Shown piece after piece: positions 13,431 through 26,913 of a stretch of DNA of 64,000 bases (position 1 is the first letter of the stretch; each line of letters opens with the position of its first letter). A program made the translations under genes and the position numbers. Source of the stretch: Lonicera japonica (Eukaryota > Streptophyta > Magnoliopsida > Dipsacales > Caprifoliaceae); contig CM038469.1 in assembly GCA_021464415.1 (NCBI GenBank), positions 20,479,901-20,543,900 on the forward strand, given 5' to 3'. The notes under the pieces were generated by a model. The model made no database searches and was not told where the DNA came from. It saw only the letters and a program-made list of their open reading frames with translations.

Positions 13431-14360
13431 TAATAGTTCGTAACCCATTTCGGGTGGTCCGAGAGAAATTAAAAAATTTGCCGCCTAAATTGCTTTCACC
13501 GAAATATGATCTTCCTGAATTGAGAAAGCCATAACTTCTTCATTCGAAGTCCAAATGAGTTCCTGTTTAAGCCATTGGAAAGGTAATTCAATTATCTAAA
13601 ACTTTTGTGTTTTGGCCAAGACCCAATTCCAACTTTATGGTGGCCAAAACTGAGTGCGAAGTGGCCGAACTACTGAAAAATAGCATCAATGGGTAGATGG
13701 GTGTATCAGTCTACTGATGGTTGTGCCTCAGTCTTCCGTTGACCTATTGAAGGGTCAAAACTTGAATTTTCTCATGCCTTGACCCCATTTCTATACAACC
13801 AAAACCCTATCCTTCCCCATTTTCAAAATATACACCCTAGAGAGAGTTTTAGAAGGGAGAGTTTTGAGGAAATTGGAGGATTGTTCGTATTGATTCAAGA
13901 TTTGAGTTAGAGAATCACTAATCATCTTCTTCTCCACTTGTTCTTCACCATTCTAGGGTACAAATTGGGGGGTTTCGAAATAGGTGCTTCTCCGGCTTGA
14001 TTCGATGGCGAATATTCGAGGGATTAACCCTATAAAGGTGGGAAAAACAACATTTAAACATGTTTTCAAGCTATTACAAGTTAGTTCTCTAAAATTAAAT
14101 CAAATTGGGAATTTTTCTTAAGGGCATGTTGATATACGCATACATGGGTTTGGGGGTTGAGATTTGTTATTAGTATTCTCGATTTTTACATGTTTATATT
14201 GTGATTTCATATTAATATGTAAGATTATCACTATATGCTTGAGTAGTATAAACCCTAAGTAATATCCATTAGTGCGTGTACGCGTGTACTCAGTTTGAGG
14301 TCGTATCTATCATACTATGAACTAAGATGGAGAATTTAGTCAAGATTTCAACTATATTAT

Positions 14361-15563
14361 TGTGAACACCCCAATCCGCGACTCTCGCGTGAACCTAACA
14401 AGCATTCTGCATCAAGTCTTGAGTCATCATGCATACGAGAGATCGTTAGGAAAAACCCTGATTTTCGAGCGCGTTAGAAATATACCACAACCTTTATTGC
14501 CACTTCGCTTACTTTGATAGCCAGCCGCACGCCCCCCAACCGCACGGTTGGCTCCTAACCGTACGGTTGGCACATACCGCCGCCGCCTGTCGCGCACCCA
14601 ACCGTACGGCTACCTGCCAACCGTACGGTTGGCACACCCTTGTCGCACGCCCTAGCCGCACGCCATGCGGCTACCCCCTACTGTTGGCCTCTTTTGGAGC
14701 GTTTTTGGCGGATTTTTCCCTATAAATAGGACCCTTGGGATCCCATTTTGAGGGGTTCAACACTCAATAGTGTTTTTAGTAAGTAGAAACTCTGTCAAAA
14801 ATCTTTAGAGAGTCATTTTAGAGAAATTCTGAGAGAGAATTTCTAGAGAGAGAAAGTCTTAGAGAGAGAAAATCTAGAGAGAGAAGGAAGCAAGCAAGGC
14901 AACAAGGCAAGGCTCTTATTTCTTCTTCAGGCGCATCATGTACGTCTTTCTACCAAATCCTTAATTTCAACACCGCATTTAATTTCACTTTTTAATTCAG
15001 AAAATTAGATAACTTGCAAAGAAGTTCGCTGCTTTCAAATAAATCCTTTCTAAGTTTTACAAGAAAACTAAAATCCGTTTTGACACGTTTTCAAAACAAA
15101 CAAAAATACAAAAACAGTTTCCAAAAGAATGGAACTACGAGACTCTGATTTCATTCTACGAATGAATACGTAGGCGCTCGCAAAGCTCGAGTCCGATTTC
15201 AAAATACCGTTGTAAATCAAATTTATCCGGAAAGGACTATTCTGAAAACTATTCGAACTACTTGCAAGATATCTAAAATAGGAATTAGATACATGATCCA
15301 TTAAGAGACCGAAAGGGCGAATTGGGTGCCTAACACCTTCCCAATTCGTAACGTAGTTCTCGAACCCTAGCAAAGTAAATTTTTAAAATAATTCTCTTGT
15401 TTCAAACGTATGAAAGGTAATTCGTTTTCGAATTGTCCTTCGTACGATCTTTTGTTTGTTTTCTTGAAAAACAAACTGGCGACTCTATAAAACCATTTTT
15501 CTTCAAAACCGAGAACGAGGACTCTTTTATTCTTCTCGGGTCGCGCGGGTCCGGATTCTCACA
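14361..15563 (+). mobile_element. Solo LTR, Tat/Ogre-type gypsy
   Basis: It begins TGTGAACACC, ends ATTCTCACA, and is flanked by the 5-bp duplication ATTAT (14356-14360 and 15564-15568). It is 1203 bp with no internal domain, as expected after LTR-LTR recombination. A conserved block near 15302-15350, which includes GGGTGCCTAACACCTTCCC, also occurs inverted in the 27808-29859 LTR and is familiar from Tat/Ogre LTRs. A TATA box (TATAAATAG) at 14721 lies downstream of a cluster of CCGTACGG palindromes, giving the orientation as plus. Confidence 0.9.
14536..14729 (+). promoter_or_regulatory. Palindrome array and TATA box of the Tat-type LTR
   Basis: At least four near-identical inverted-repeat motifs occur: 14536-14551 (CCAACCGCACGGTTGG), 14557-14568 (AACCGTACGGTT), one half-degenerate copy near 14598, and 14616-14633 (GCCAACCGTACGGTTGGC, an 18-bp perfect palindrome). 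A divergent copy lies near 14653-14673. TATAAATAG follows at 14721-14729. The layout suggests a U3 enhancer plus core promoter; binding factors are unknown. Confidence 0.6.
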
Positions 15564-16487
15564 ATTATACCTTAGTATGAACTTGGTACTCTAAAGCTAT
15601 ACATAAATGTTCCTGCGCATATTAGTGAGTTGTTAAAGGATTTAGTTAATAAGTAGACAACTATAAAGAACCTTGGATATATATGTATATATTTAGTATT
15701 CGAGATGGAGTTATATATATATAGATATATGTTGTTTACTTGTGAATAATACATATATATTCCATTGGAATATACTAATACAATGGTTTTGGTAGAAACC
15801 TATTATTCTGGTAACAACCTTACAACGTTTTCTAACATAGATACTTGGTTTCACTACTAAAACTCATAATGATTATGTCCATGTGACATATACGCTATAG
15901 AATAAGATATTTACCTTATGGATGGTATTCTATTAAGACATGAGTTATTACAACTAGATTGTTAACTCGCTCGTTGGAGTCATTCAAGTTTCACATGGTT
16001 ATAGTCATATGAGGTGTGTTAGTTTTTTTGATGGCACTTGTATACTAAATACATTATAGGCTAGATGTGATATCATTGTCACTAAGTCTAACTATCACGT
16101 ACACATATTTAGACCACATGCTTGGTATAAACAAGATTAAATATGCTTTTGGTAAACTAAACTATTATGAGGATATGATTTAAGATATAAATATATGTAT
16201 ATTAGATACATCATGAGATCTATCTATCTAGCAATTACGTACACATAATTGGTGGTTTATATAATTTGAATGAGGATTAGATGATGTGTCTTTGGAGAGA
16301 CTAGATACGCCCTTAGTAGGCGGAGTCATTACGAGGACACGAATTAAAGATATATATGTGTGTGTATATGTATGTGTACTATGTATAAGTATATTTTTGG
16401 GAGTATACATTTGATTGATTTCTCCGTTTGTAAGGCATTAATGGTCTATGGGGTTGACCTAGCCTTGGTGGCTACATACCCAGGTTC

Positions 16488-16600
16488 GTGTAGAGGGACC
16501 CCTCTTTCAGAGCAACATACTCTATGGTCCGTAGGGGGACCCCACTTTCAGAGCAGCATACTCTATTGTCCGTAGGGGGACCCCATGATGCGGCATACCC
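16488..16600 (+). repeat. Short tandem repeat, about 49-bp unit
   Basis: Two to three diverged copies of a unit containing 'gtagagggacccc' and 'ttcagagcaacatactct' follow one another, with a degenerate third copy toward 16640. It sits inside an old LTR fragment and looks like replication slippage or duplication, not a functional array. Confidence 0.6.
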
Positions 16601-16899
16601 TACACCATCTTGGTGGTCCACGAAGGGACCCAACCTTGGGGCCTACATACCCTATCCTTGGGGGCTTAGATCCGGATCGCAGGGCACTATAGAGTAAATC
16701 CTAGATGTTAGATGTGGAATAAGATTGAGGAATATAAGATTAGTGCCAATACTTCTCTTATGCACTTTTTATTATTATGATATACCTCCTTATTTAAGTT
16801 TATTGTACTTTAGAGATGTATATACCTTGTTATTACGATTCACATATATCTTAGCAGTACTTTCGGATATATTTTTCTCGTGTTTTTGGGGACAAAATA

Positions 16900-19685
16900 T
16901 GTAATGCCTCGAATCTCGTTTAGAGGATTGCTCCTTCAAGACCCAGTTCGTCACAAGTGTCATACGCTGACGGCGGAAATATCGCTAGAGTAAAATCCAA
17001 TTTATAAAAAAAATGGACATGAGGAGCCTATAAATTCAATAAATCCAAACCTGTGAATAATAAAAATAAAAATAAAATATAACTCTCATTCTACGCAGCT
17101 AAATATTTCTAATATACCAAGAATCTATTTACAACCCAATGGGGGCTACTACAATTCATAGCTAGCCTCCAACGAGGTCCTAAGTACAATTTATACAATT
17201 CCCATAATGTATACAACATATAGTAGTAAAAGTCCAATACATGTGTTACAGATAATATAACCAACATGAGCTCTATACAAGAACTTGATACATGTCTTAT
17301 TTACTAGATTCTAGTAATAAAGGTATAGAAGCAGACTAAGAGTTCGCGCCTTCACTCTTCTTTCTTCCGGAATAACCTGCAGATAATTTGGATGGAAAAG
17401 AGGTGGGGTGAGTCGGAAGACTCAGTGGGAATCATACGTTAAGTCTAGTTACGAAAACAGTCGTTAGAAATGCTTTTTCGAAAAACAATAGAAAAGTCTT
17501 TCTTGTATAATAATGTAAAGTAATCCCCTCAGGGATTCATATATATAACAGTTCGGAAAGTAGTACTTTCTCACTTTAAAACATCGGTGACACTACGTGA
17601 AAGTATTCTTTAAACTTTGTATAAAATTAACCCTGTCTAAGTTTGAAAATCCATGGCACCATGTATAACTTTCATCTCACAAACCCGAGCTGTAATCTAA
17701 CAACTCTCCCGTTATCCCAGTGTGCAACCGGGTCTGCATTTTGTGGCCTTTCACCCATGCGGCGGTAGGGCCTCCCGTTCGTTTTCGTGCACGGTTTTAG
17801 GTCTTGCACCTAGGAGCACTGTGGCCCAACATCCAGCCCCAATCGTTAGAGACCAACCTGGGACCTAACAGGGACTAGCGTTTCCATATAATCAAAATGT
17901 CATATTCCGAGGCTCAAATGTGATACAACCATGCCATAACAATGCTTACCGTTAAACAAATATAGTAACAACATATTTTCGACGGGGGTTTTCTATCAAT
18001 TGTTCTGTCTAGCTCAGTAACTCATCAACAGTTGTTTTTGTAGCATAAAATCCACCACTTGAACCATTTAGGATAATTATTCTCTTTCAAAATAAGAATC
18101 AAGAACGTACGTGTAGGTTCCACGTGGTTTTCATAATAATCATAAAGGCATTTATAGTCTCTTGGTAGAATACTTACATCATGATGAAATTCCACCACTT
18201 GGACCAATAAGGAAATAATACAAATCTTATATCAGAAATTGTCATTTTCAAGGTAAGGTCCAAGTGGGTTTTAGGTACGATTCAAACAGATAACTTCAAT
18301 TCATAGATAGAATAAACAATTTATTTTACATATAAGTTGTTTAAACACCCATTTCAATATTTAAGTAAAATACCATCATCTATCTACAAACTCATTTTAA
18401 ACAAGTTAGGGTTCTTTATGTAATTTCCCCAAATCAAGAGATACATCATGTACTCTTGTTTAGATTATGTAATTTAAACCATATATAGTCCATTCAAAGC
18501 ATTAATTTCATCTCGAAAGCAAAGTAAATTCATGTATTCAAAAGTCTCATTTTTCACATGCTAAACATATATGTGTTTTATAAGGAAAATTGTAATTTGG
18601 TAGTAACAAGTTAGAAAACAAGTTAAGAGTTTGATTCCCACCTCTACGAAGTTCGTTCTTCGAGTTTGAAGGCCTATTCCGAGCCCTCGGTCCACCAATT
18701 TCGAGATTCCCAATTTCTTTTCAAGCCCTAGCTATGGAGATGGTGGAAAATGAAGGAGGAGATGAATAGTGATTTTGAATGCAGGCTTTTGGTGTTAATA
18801 ATTATGTGTTTTGAAGGGTAAAGAGATGGAGATGAATAATTCTCCAAACCTCTCTTCAGAAATCTCTCCATTCCTCTCTAGAACACTCTCAACAGTGGAG
18901 ATGAAAATAAGGAAGAAGTGATGGAGATTGTGTATATATAAATATACTGTAGCTAATTTCCGCGGTTACTGTTCACGCTGTTTAGGACTTGCTGCGCTAT
19001 ACTTTGGACGGCCATAACTTCTAGCTCGGATGTTCGATTGGGGTGATCTTTATGTCCACGAAAATCTTACTCGGAGCTCTACAACTTCCTATAAGGAAGT
19101 GTCTCCAAATTCTGGACAGATAATTCCCAGAAATTTGACGAAGTCGGTGCATTAATGTTACCGAATGAACAAATGATAGCGATTGACCTATTTTGCGCTT
19201 AGTTTCGACCTAGTAGAAGTCCGAATTTGCCTTTCGCCAAAACACAAAAGTTGTAGATTACCTAAAAATCTAGGGTACTATGCTAACGGAAACTCAATCT
19301 GACGAGGAACGAAAGAATTACACTTCCTCCAAATTAACCAAAAATTATGAAGTCGGGTAAATTAAAAACTTGCAATCTACATCCCGATTTCGACTCGAAC
19401 CACCCTAAATGACTTAAAACTATTCTAACAAGCTTAAATATGCTGACATGACTTATTGGAAGCCTCTGAATCCTGTCGCTCATTTCAGAACAATATTTCA
19501 CTATTCGGAGCTCAAAATCGCCATAATCGCGATTTTTGAACGCGATAAACTTGAGATTTAGGAAAGGGGTGTTACCGACTGACTCGGAAAGGTTCAAAAG
19601 AAAAAATCCAAGCCCTAACACGATTTAAGCATTAATTGGGCCTATAAAGAGTACTAGCTTGCAATTCAAAACATAGGGTATTATA
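16900..19685 (-). repeat. 3' LTR of the LARD-like element
   Basis: It starts TGTAATGCC and ends GGGTATTATA on the plus strand; the usual terminal TTACA has become TTATA. The first ~850 bp match 26914-27747 closely, including the 'GACGGCGGAAATATCGC' region. The right border is immediately followed by the polypurine-tract complement. Short ORFs inside are not genes. Confidence 0.75.
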
Positions 19686-21949
19686 ATCTCCCCTCCTTAA
19701 AGGAATTTTGTCCTCTAAATTTATGGGAAAGGAATGGATAGTATAATGGCACATACACAACAATTTACCTTAGTAGGTCCTCCTTTCCTTAAAGGTTACA
19801 ATAGTTTCAAAAACTATCATCTTAACCGAGGTCATCCAAACAATTTTCATTCTCAAAACAAAAACGAATAATGAACGTGTGGGAATTACAAACTTCCTAT
19901 TATAAGCATGCTAGAAGACCAAGCACGAGAGAGTTTCATCCCTCACTCAATCAGAATAAAACTTATCAAGATCTAAAGCCTCAATGGTCTCCGTTAGAAT
20001 TTCCTAATTTCATCAGTGAAAGCATAACCAATATATATAACCGTAGCTCCAAACCGTTATCTGTTACCTTGAATTATGAGGCTTTGCATGCCTATGTAAC
20101 CTCCCATAGCCATAATCAGAAGATGAAGTTTCCTTCTCTTACTAACCCTATGGGTTTAGCTTAAGATAAGGAGACATTGTAAATTTCCAAGAGTTCTAGT
20201 TACAGGTTCCACAGAACATCACTTCACGTCACTTTATGTGACAAGGAAAAGAAGGAGCTCAACTTGATCCTTAACTAGTTTTGGGTCATCTCATAAACGA
20301 AATGATTCACTGTAATTTCATACATCAACCTCCGAAGGGGTTTCTATATAAAGAATTTATCCACTAGACCAGAAATGAATTTGGATCTTATCATATGTAT
20401 AAAATGCTCAAGATGATTTAAAGATGAGGTCTTCGATTCCTATGCAGAAAGAAGGTTTTCAGGAAACCGTGAATAACATTGGGTTCCTTTGAGGCTCATC
20501 CATTCTTACCGATGAATATGTAATCAGTTCGTAGCCAGATTTTAAACCATACTTGACTTGGTCCGATGCACGTTTATACTTGCATGCAAATGTGCAATAT
20601 TAACCGTGTTATGAGAAAAAAAGAGGTTAGAATACGTTTCGTCATACACATATCTCTCAGAAGATAAGTTATATTATTCTTCTCAAAAGGAAGGTATTAT
20701 CAAATCTCAAGCATTTACAGCTAGCTTGCCTACCGTCATCTTTATACCTATAGTTGAAGTAATCAGAATTAGATTATAGCATACAGCTTAACCAAATGAG
20801 GAAAGGAACTCAGGTTCTTACCCTTGACCGACTATAATTCATTTATCATAAATCAAGATTCAGAAAACTTGTCATGACTCCACTTTCAAAAGATGACAAT
20901 TGAGGTTATGAGTTGCTGGTGGGGGAATGCACTAAACAAAGGAAATTATGAGAAGAATTGGGTTCACTCGATGTGATCCCTTGCCACTTCCCTCCTTAAA
21001 GGGTTGGCCATTGGTTTGTATCAACAATGGTTTGAAATTCCCGGAGTATTGCCTTAGTCTCTACACACGACTTACGAAAAATTAGGAAGGTTTCAATTGG
21101 AATATTGGTTCGCATCTAGCTTTAATTATCGAAGAGAGTAAAATAGTTCTATTGAGATCACAACACTAGTTCTCAAAGATAAAACAGAGAAATACTGGGC
21201 TTATGTGGATTTCGAGTACACACATCGATCTTTCGTTTTATGGCGTGGTTCCTACTTAACTGTAAAGTAGTAAGAAATTGCCCCTTATGCTCAATTTCTG
21301 AAAAGAGATTAAATAAGGGTGTCATCGACAAGTTTACTATAAATTGGTTCAAAAGGCTGAAACCACCATTCACAAATGCTATCAGCACTTTAGTTATCCC
21401 AAGCTGCATGTCCAAGAATTTAGAATGACTTAGAACAAGTGCAGAAAACTATTTTAAGAATATCCGTTTCAAAGTCGATCTTTGGAAAGAAGCAAGCACC
21501 TCGAAGCTGATTTAGTAAGGTATCTATACGTGAAGAAGGGTACCCATTTTTAATGGCACCTCAGTTTAGTTGACGAAATTCGCTACAGGAATGAAAGGAT
21601 TCATTGGTCTCCTTTTCAGTAAACAAAATAAGTGTTCTCTATGGGAATGAGTTATGACAAAGGAATCCCTCAGATATACAGTCTATTGGAGCTAAACAGT
21701 AAGGCACAATAAAATTACAGGTAGCTTCGGGTACCAATTCAGTACTAGGTTCGGTTTTTTCGGTTCAAAACAACCCGGGTAAGTCAATAAATAACACATT
21801 CATAACTAATAGATAATAAGTATGCCACAGAAAATCAATGATATGGTTTCGGTGCTTACTAACCAATTTATATCTAGATTTAAGTAATAAAGATTTCACT
21901 CCCAAAATGAGGAAATCATTTTCCTAAGTATACCGGAATAAGGGTGATG
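19686..21949 (-). other. Internal domain of the LARD-like element, left part
   Basis: It opens with the complement of a polypurine tract and of the 'GAGGACAAAAT' stretch typically found just before gypsy 3' LTRs. No protein similarity was recognised on either strand. The ORFs at 19871-20164 and 21173-21428 show no domain and look like chance. Confidence 0.6.
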
Positions 21950-21954
21950 CTTAC

Positions 21955-24900
21955 TGTGACGCCTCGAATCCCGTTATGAGATTTTCACCTCCGGGACCCA
22001 GTTAATCACGGATGTCGTGCGCGAAGGCGGGTTTAAAATATAAAAATCACGACTTTTAAAAACTTGCCTCAAATAAAATGGTGATCCTTTTTAAAAGCTC
22101 ATTATACAAAAACCAAGGCATGTGAAGTTAGTTCGGTTAATAAACCAGCATGGAATATTTAAAATCACTCTTCCATACAAATGGAACCACATCAAACCAT
22201 ACTTAAATCAACTCCACATATATAAAACCGTTTATACAAATTTGCATTACAAATCGTTTATAAAATCATAGTCCATTTACAATCAAAGGAGATCAAAATG
22301 ATTACACAACACGGTTCCTTCCCGAAGAAGGGCTAGACACAGGATGTGAATATCAGAGGCCTCTATACATGTACATCATACTCCACCTGAGAAGCTATGC
22401 CTGCAAAACTGTTAGAAAACGGGATGAGCCAAATCCAGGCTCAGTGGGAACTATATAGGTTTTGTATAGAAAATACTTTACTTTAATGTAATAGTTTGAA
22501 AACGTGCAATACAATGCAATGCAAACCCACGTGCAAGCAACCCCACTAGGATTTCTATCCTAGCTACCCGGAAGCCATTTGTCCAACAACTCGATCTCTC
22601 CTCTAGCCATCCATAAGATAAAACCTCAAGGAATTTCCACAACTCGAGGAGATCGCTAATCCAAAGTTACCTGTATCAAACACTAGCTTCCTAAGGTTCG
22701 ATATGCTATAGACTAGCCACTTCTCAAGTGTAACTGCAACTCTTCTACGTTATCCGGTCCTTGCCCCATGAGTCGCAACAATAGGCCAAGTGTCCATTGG
22801 TATCACTTTGATTATAATTCATTATGAATCTTATACTTGGCCAGCTAATAGAATTCGCCCCAAGATCTTTAGTCTAAACCATTACATTACGTCGTACTCT
22901 CATTAGGCTATCTCGTTAGCTACGATTTCCCCTTAAATCGTGAGTATATTATATGCATTATGACCTGGCTCACTATTCCGTAATCCGTACGCGTTCGTAT
23001 ACCCTTGCATCATTTTTAAATCAATAATTATTATCTCTTTTCACTTTATATATCAATACATTATGGAAGGTTCAATAGTTCTTTATGTGTACTCTGTTCT
23101 GTTTAAATGTGTCCGCATAAGTCTTTACATCAATTACATCATAGCCGAGGCAACACATATAAATCAATACGAGACATGATACGATACAATAATAATCACA
23201 GCACAATCATAATCTCACAACAACTCTCGTATCATGTCTCTAGTATAATGCCTCAGTTTCACCCCGCGGTCAGTCCAGGCCCAGAACAGAGAATCCAGCG
23301 AGTCCCGAAGGATCCAAGGTTCTTGTCCATGTCTCCTCCATGTGAGAAGTGGTTCAGGGACTTTGTTCTCCAAGTAGGTCATTTGGAGATAGCCCACGCG
23401 ACAGTCACTTTCCCAGGGAACAACACTCCGAATAGTTAACGAGGAGAACACCTCAAACAAACCACATCGACACTCTAGAGAAACTACACCAGGCGATACC
23501 CTAGTGGGTGATGACCATTAGTAGCCCAACTACTTCCTAGGGACTCATCATTTGGGAAATAGTGGCACATGGGACCTACTCCGCTTGCCGGGGAAACTCA
23601 TCTAACCAAGGACACATAGTCCAGTTAGAAGGAAAAATACCTAGAGTGGGCTCTCCTTTGTGGGCACACACAACCACCGGCGGAGTCACCGACTTCATTT
23701 TCCCGTGCATGGTTTAGGGCCTTTTCACCCATGGGCGGCAATAGGCGGCAATAGGCGGCCCTCCTTCGAGTCACGGGGAGCTACCCGGTGCTCGGTAAAT
23801 CATCATATCCAGCCCATACGTGTGATCGCATCAACAGGAATATATCGATTCCGAATTCAACAACGTATAATCATACAATCATTCATCACACGTATGGCTA
23901 ACAACATATATATACAATCACACAATCATCATCATCATCATATTCATCGTTAACACAAGCGTCGTCATCACGCTTATGATCCGTATTCTCATCGTTGGTC
24001 ATTTCACATAATATGGCAATCCTCACAATTATGTGTACAATATTATACCATTGCCCATTACTCATAATCATTAGTATCATTATAATCAATAATTCCCATT
24101 ATTCGGCCAATTGATTCATTATCAGTATATTACATCTCATTATGTGCCATATGTATCAAACTATGTCCATGAGCGTTTTATGTAGTTCCCAAACCTTATA
24201 GTCCAACTAAGCATCAATCATTATGCTTCTAGTTCAACTAGTGTACGTATAACTCTTCTTAGCCACTTACAATTCCAGTTAAGGCATCCTATGCCCCATC
24301 AACAATATATACTACACCCCTAGATAACATCTAGGTCATATCCTTGTTACTAATGCCTACCATGCTTCGTATAAGGATTGTTGCGATTCATTACGCCCTA
24401 GCGGGTTCTCGGTTCAACACATATGGATAGAGTTCAACACTCCCAACTATACACGTATACATGCATATCTATTCCATATAATCCATAATCAATCATGATT
24501 CAAACACAAATCTTGAAATCCTCTCTAGCCTAGTTCATACCTTAGGCTATAAAGTGGATACGATGTGTAGATAAAAGAACAAGGCTCACAACATGGTAAT
24601 AACTGATGATTCATGATATCTAGGAAATAATCTATCCATATACATCACTAATCTAAGGTTTACCTCGCCCAAACCCCATGAGATGTAAACAACATGTAGT
24701 TGCGATGAAAATTTCCAATTTGAGTTCAAAACTCTAATTCAATGAGTAATAAATTGAAATCAAGGGTTTAGTACTAGTGTTCCCACCTTAGAGAAGCAAG
24801 ACCGAGGAGTTGAGGAAGCGTAGAAGTTGTCTCGCCGAAACCCTAGCTCCAACACGAGCTCCAATGGAGGAAGAAGGTGAGGAAGATGATGAATAGCGAA

Positions 24901-25535
24901 GGATGAAGCGATTCGGCACTCCAATGTTGTAGGAGGATGAAGAACTGACAATAATCTCCCTCTCTCTCTCTCTAGAACTCTCCAGAGAGTGGTGGAAGTG
25001 TTTGGCTCAAAAATAAGGAGTGTTGGGTGATAAATGGGTCAAAAACGGGTTAAAAATGCTCAAAACCGACATTCAGGTGAACCATGATCGATCTTGGGTC
25101 CCCCATGATCGATCAAGAAGCCTTCTGGAATTCTTCTGGAGGACCATGATCGATCATGGAAGTCACTGCATCAGTAAATGACTGAATCTCGACTCGGCCC
25201 AAACACGAAAGTTGTAGAGGGAAAAGAAATGAAGACGTGGCCGCAAACGGAGAGTTGTTTGGACATCGGATGAATAAGTTATGGCCTCTCAAAGTTAGTC
25301 AGAAATCAACAAATCGCGAAAAGTCGAAACACGCGATTTACGCCTCGGTTTCAACTCGAACCACTTGAATAACTTAAAGATTACTCCCTCAAACTAAATA
25401 TACCTAACGTGATATACTAGAACTATCGGGTTGAGTATGAAGGGCACGGAACCCAATGCTCGCTCTCTAATGGAAATTAAGCCATATTGGGCTTAAGAGA
25501 AGGTCAACGCGGAAAAAGGAACATGGGGTATTACA
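21955..25535 (-). mobile_element. Solo LTR, LARD/gypsy-like, 3.6 kb
   Basis: It begins TGTGACGCC and ends GGTATTACA, with the exact 5-bp duplication CTTAC on both sides (21950-21954; 25536-25540). It is 3581 bp with no internal domain, so it is a solo LTR created after insertion into the 16900-27747 element. The LTR at 45143-49780 is a second copy of the same family, apart from its MITE. The block 'GGGATGAGCCAAATCC' near 22424 and the palindrome cluster near 25.1 kb recur there too. Small ORFs such as 23107-23439 are LTR sequence, not genes. Confidence 0.9.
25082..25159 (-). promoter_or_regulatory. Cluster of CATGATCGATCATG palindromes in LTR
   Basis: Three copies occur within 80 bp: 25082-25097, about 25103-25117 and 25144-25159 (CCATGATCGATCATGG, a 16-bp perfect palindrome). 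The sister LTR has two copies at 49317-49332 and 49359-49372. Placement in the LTR and conservation between copies suggest a U3 cis-element, but function is inferred only. Confidence 0.5.
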
Positions 25536-25540
25536 CTTAC

Positions 25541-26892
25541 AATGCCATGACTAATAGACTTTGCCACATATAGGCATTCCAATACTGTATAGGATGCTAA
25601 CTTCTTCGGTCCCAAACTCAAACTTATAGCGTACACCACAATTAGGAAATGGTGGGTTATACCTATTTGAAACAAAACTTTAATACAACATGGAGAAAAA
25701 ACAAGACTATCTTCCACTATTGGGTTTCCTGAGTCCTCTGTAGGGATTTGGTTGAGAACTCAACCAACTCTGCTTCTCTGGATCAGTGGCTGACTTAGGT
25801 GATGACTTGGTTGCTATTACTGAAATTAGAAGATCTCTAGTAGATACTAACTCCTACTTGAAGTCTAGTTCTGATACTGTGGTTAGGGCAACCGGCCTTC
25901 TAACATACTAGGTTGGCCACCCTTACCGTCTCCACCATGCCTTTGTTCACCACTCAAGGTCCAGGTCTTTCTTCTAATTGTGGTTCAGAACACTCTCACC
26001 AATACTGGCCCCGACTCTCTTAAGTTCTATACTTAATGCATGGCCCCTCGTCTACAACCACTGCTAATGTTGTTCCTTCAGGAATATTTTGAACTTAGAC
26101 AAGGTTTCTTTTTTCCTCTCTCGCGTATTTCTATGGCTACTTGTCTTCCTCTTACTCGTCGGTCCTATAAGTTGGACGGTCTGCTAGCTTTCCTATCAAG
26201 ATTAAGGTCAACTTTGAACCCTTGCCTTAAAAGAGGGAGAATCAGTGGAGGCTATAGTACTGCACTATTTGAAGTAGAAGGTCATAAGGGATCCTCTCTC
26301 TTATCTGTTTAATTCCTAAAACAGTCATCCTACTCCACATTGAGTATAAAACTCCTCTATTGGTAGACTCAGGTGTAGCCGATCCATTAAAATAGGGTGG
26401 TTACAAACTGTAAAACTTTTAAAAGTAGTGAACTTTACTACTTTCCCATCCTTAGAGGTCACTCTAGATGGTCACTACATCCTCATCATAATTTGAGATG
26501 TCTCTCGGAACTCTGGTACGGATGAGACTAATATCGTGGCTAATATCGCGACTATCCTACAGACTCTCATGAGTTATATCCGGAGAATATAATAAGATTA
26601 TAGGAGAGTAGAAGATAAGACAGAAGTTTGAGGAATGAAAGGAAGTAACATTTTGGGTGTAACTCAACTGGTTATTGCATTTCAGTTCCAATTAGCAGCA
26701 GCCGACTAGTGGTTTATAATATAGTCATCCGTTGCTCTGCGGCTAATTATAATGTAACCCTGTAGTCTCTCTACAACTATACTAACAACAGAAACCAATT
26801 CCTCGAGCTTTTCCCCAAATTGCCGATACAACGGGATCAATACAAAAAGGAATTCCCCTAATCTACCCCACTCACGGCGAAGGAAAATAAAA
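25541..26892 (-). other. Internal domain of the LARD-like element, right part
   Basis: This resumes the internal domain after the solo LTR. No intact coding region is seen. A short block near 26700-26760 ('tagtcatccgttg') recurs near 50500 in the internal part of the second LARD-type element, indicating a conserved non-coding interior. An ORF at 26040-26312 has no recognised domain. Confidence 0.55.
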
Positions 26893-26910
26893 CCTATGCC
26901 TCTGATACCA
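26893..26910 (-). other. Primer-binding site, tRNA-iMet type
   Basis: On the minus strand it reads TGGTATCAGAGGCATAGG, three bases from the LTR end. The first 12-13 bases are the plant initiator-methionine tRNA primer site. It fixes the element's orientation as minus and 26914 as the inner border of the 5' LTR. Confidence 0.85.
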
Positions 26911-26913
26911 ACT

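Larger units (their letters stand above)
13431..16899 (+). mobile_element. Old LTR fragment hosting a solo LTR
   Basis: The order and wording of blocks ('cgggtggtccgag', 'ccataacttctt', 'gtgcgaagt', then a CT-rich/GAGAGAG stretch and 'ggtgggaa') follow the LTR at 55656-62641 in the same direction, but diverged. It lacks the terminal part and stops where the next LTR begins at 16900. It contains the solo LTR 14361-15563 and a short tandem repeat near 16.5 kb. Boundaries are approximate. Confidence 0.45.

Noticed and set aside
23107..23460. Overlapping 110-aa and 81-aa ORFs
   Set aside because: They lie within a solo LTR with exact target duplications; the sister LTR at 47.4-47.8 kb has only partly conserved frames.
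26362..26373. VDSG motif on the plus strand, protease-like
   Set aside because: No surrounding retropepsin sequence, a stop follows soon, and the host element is on the minus strand.
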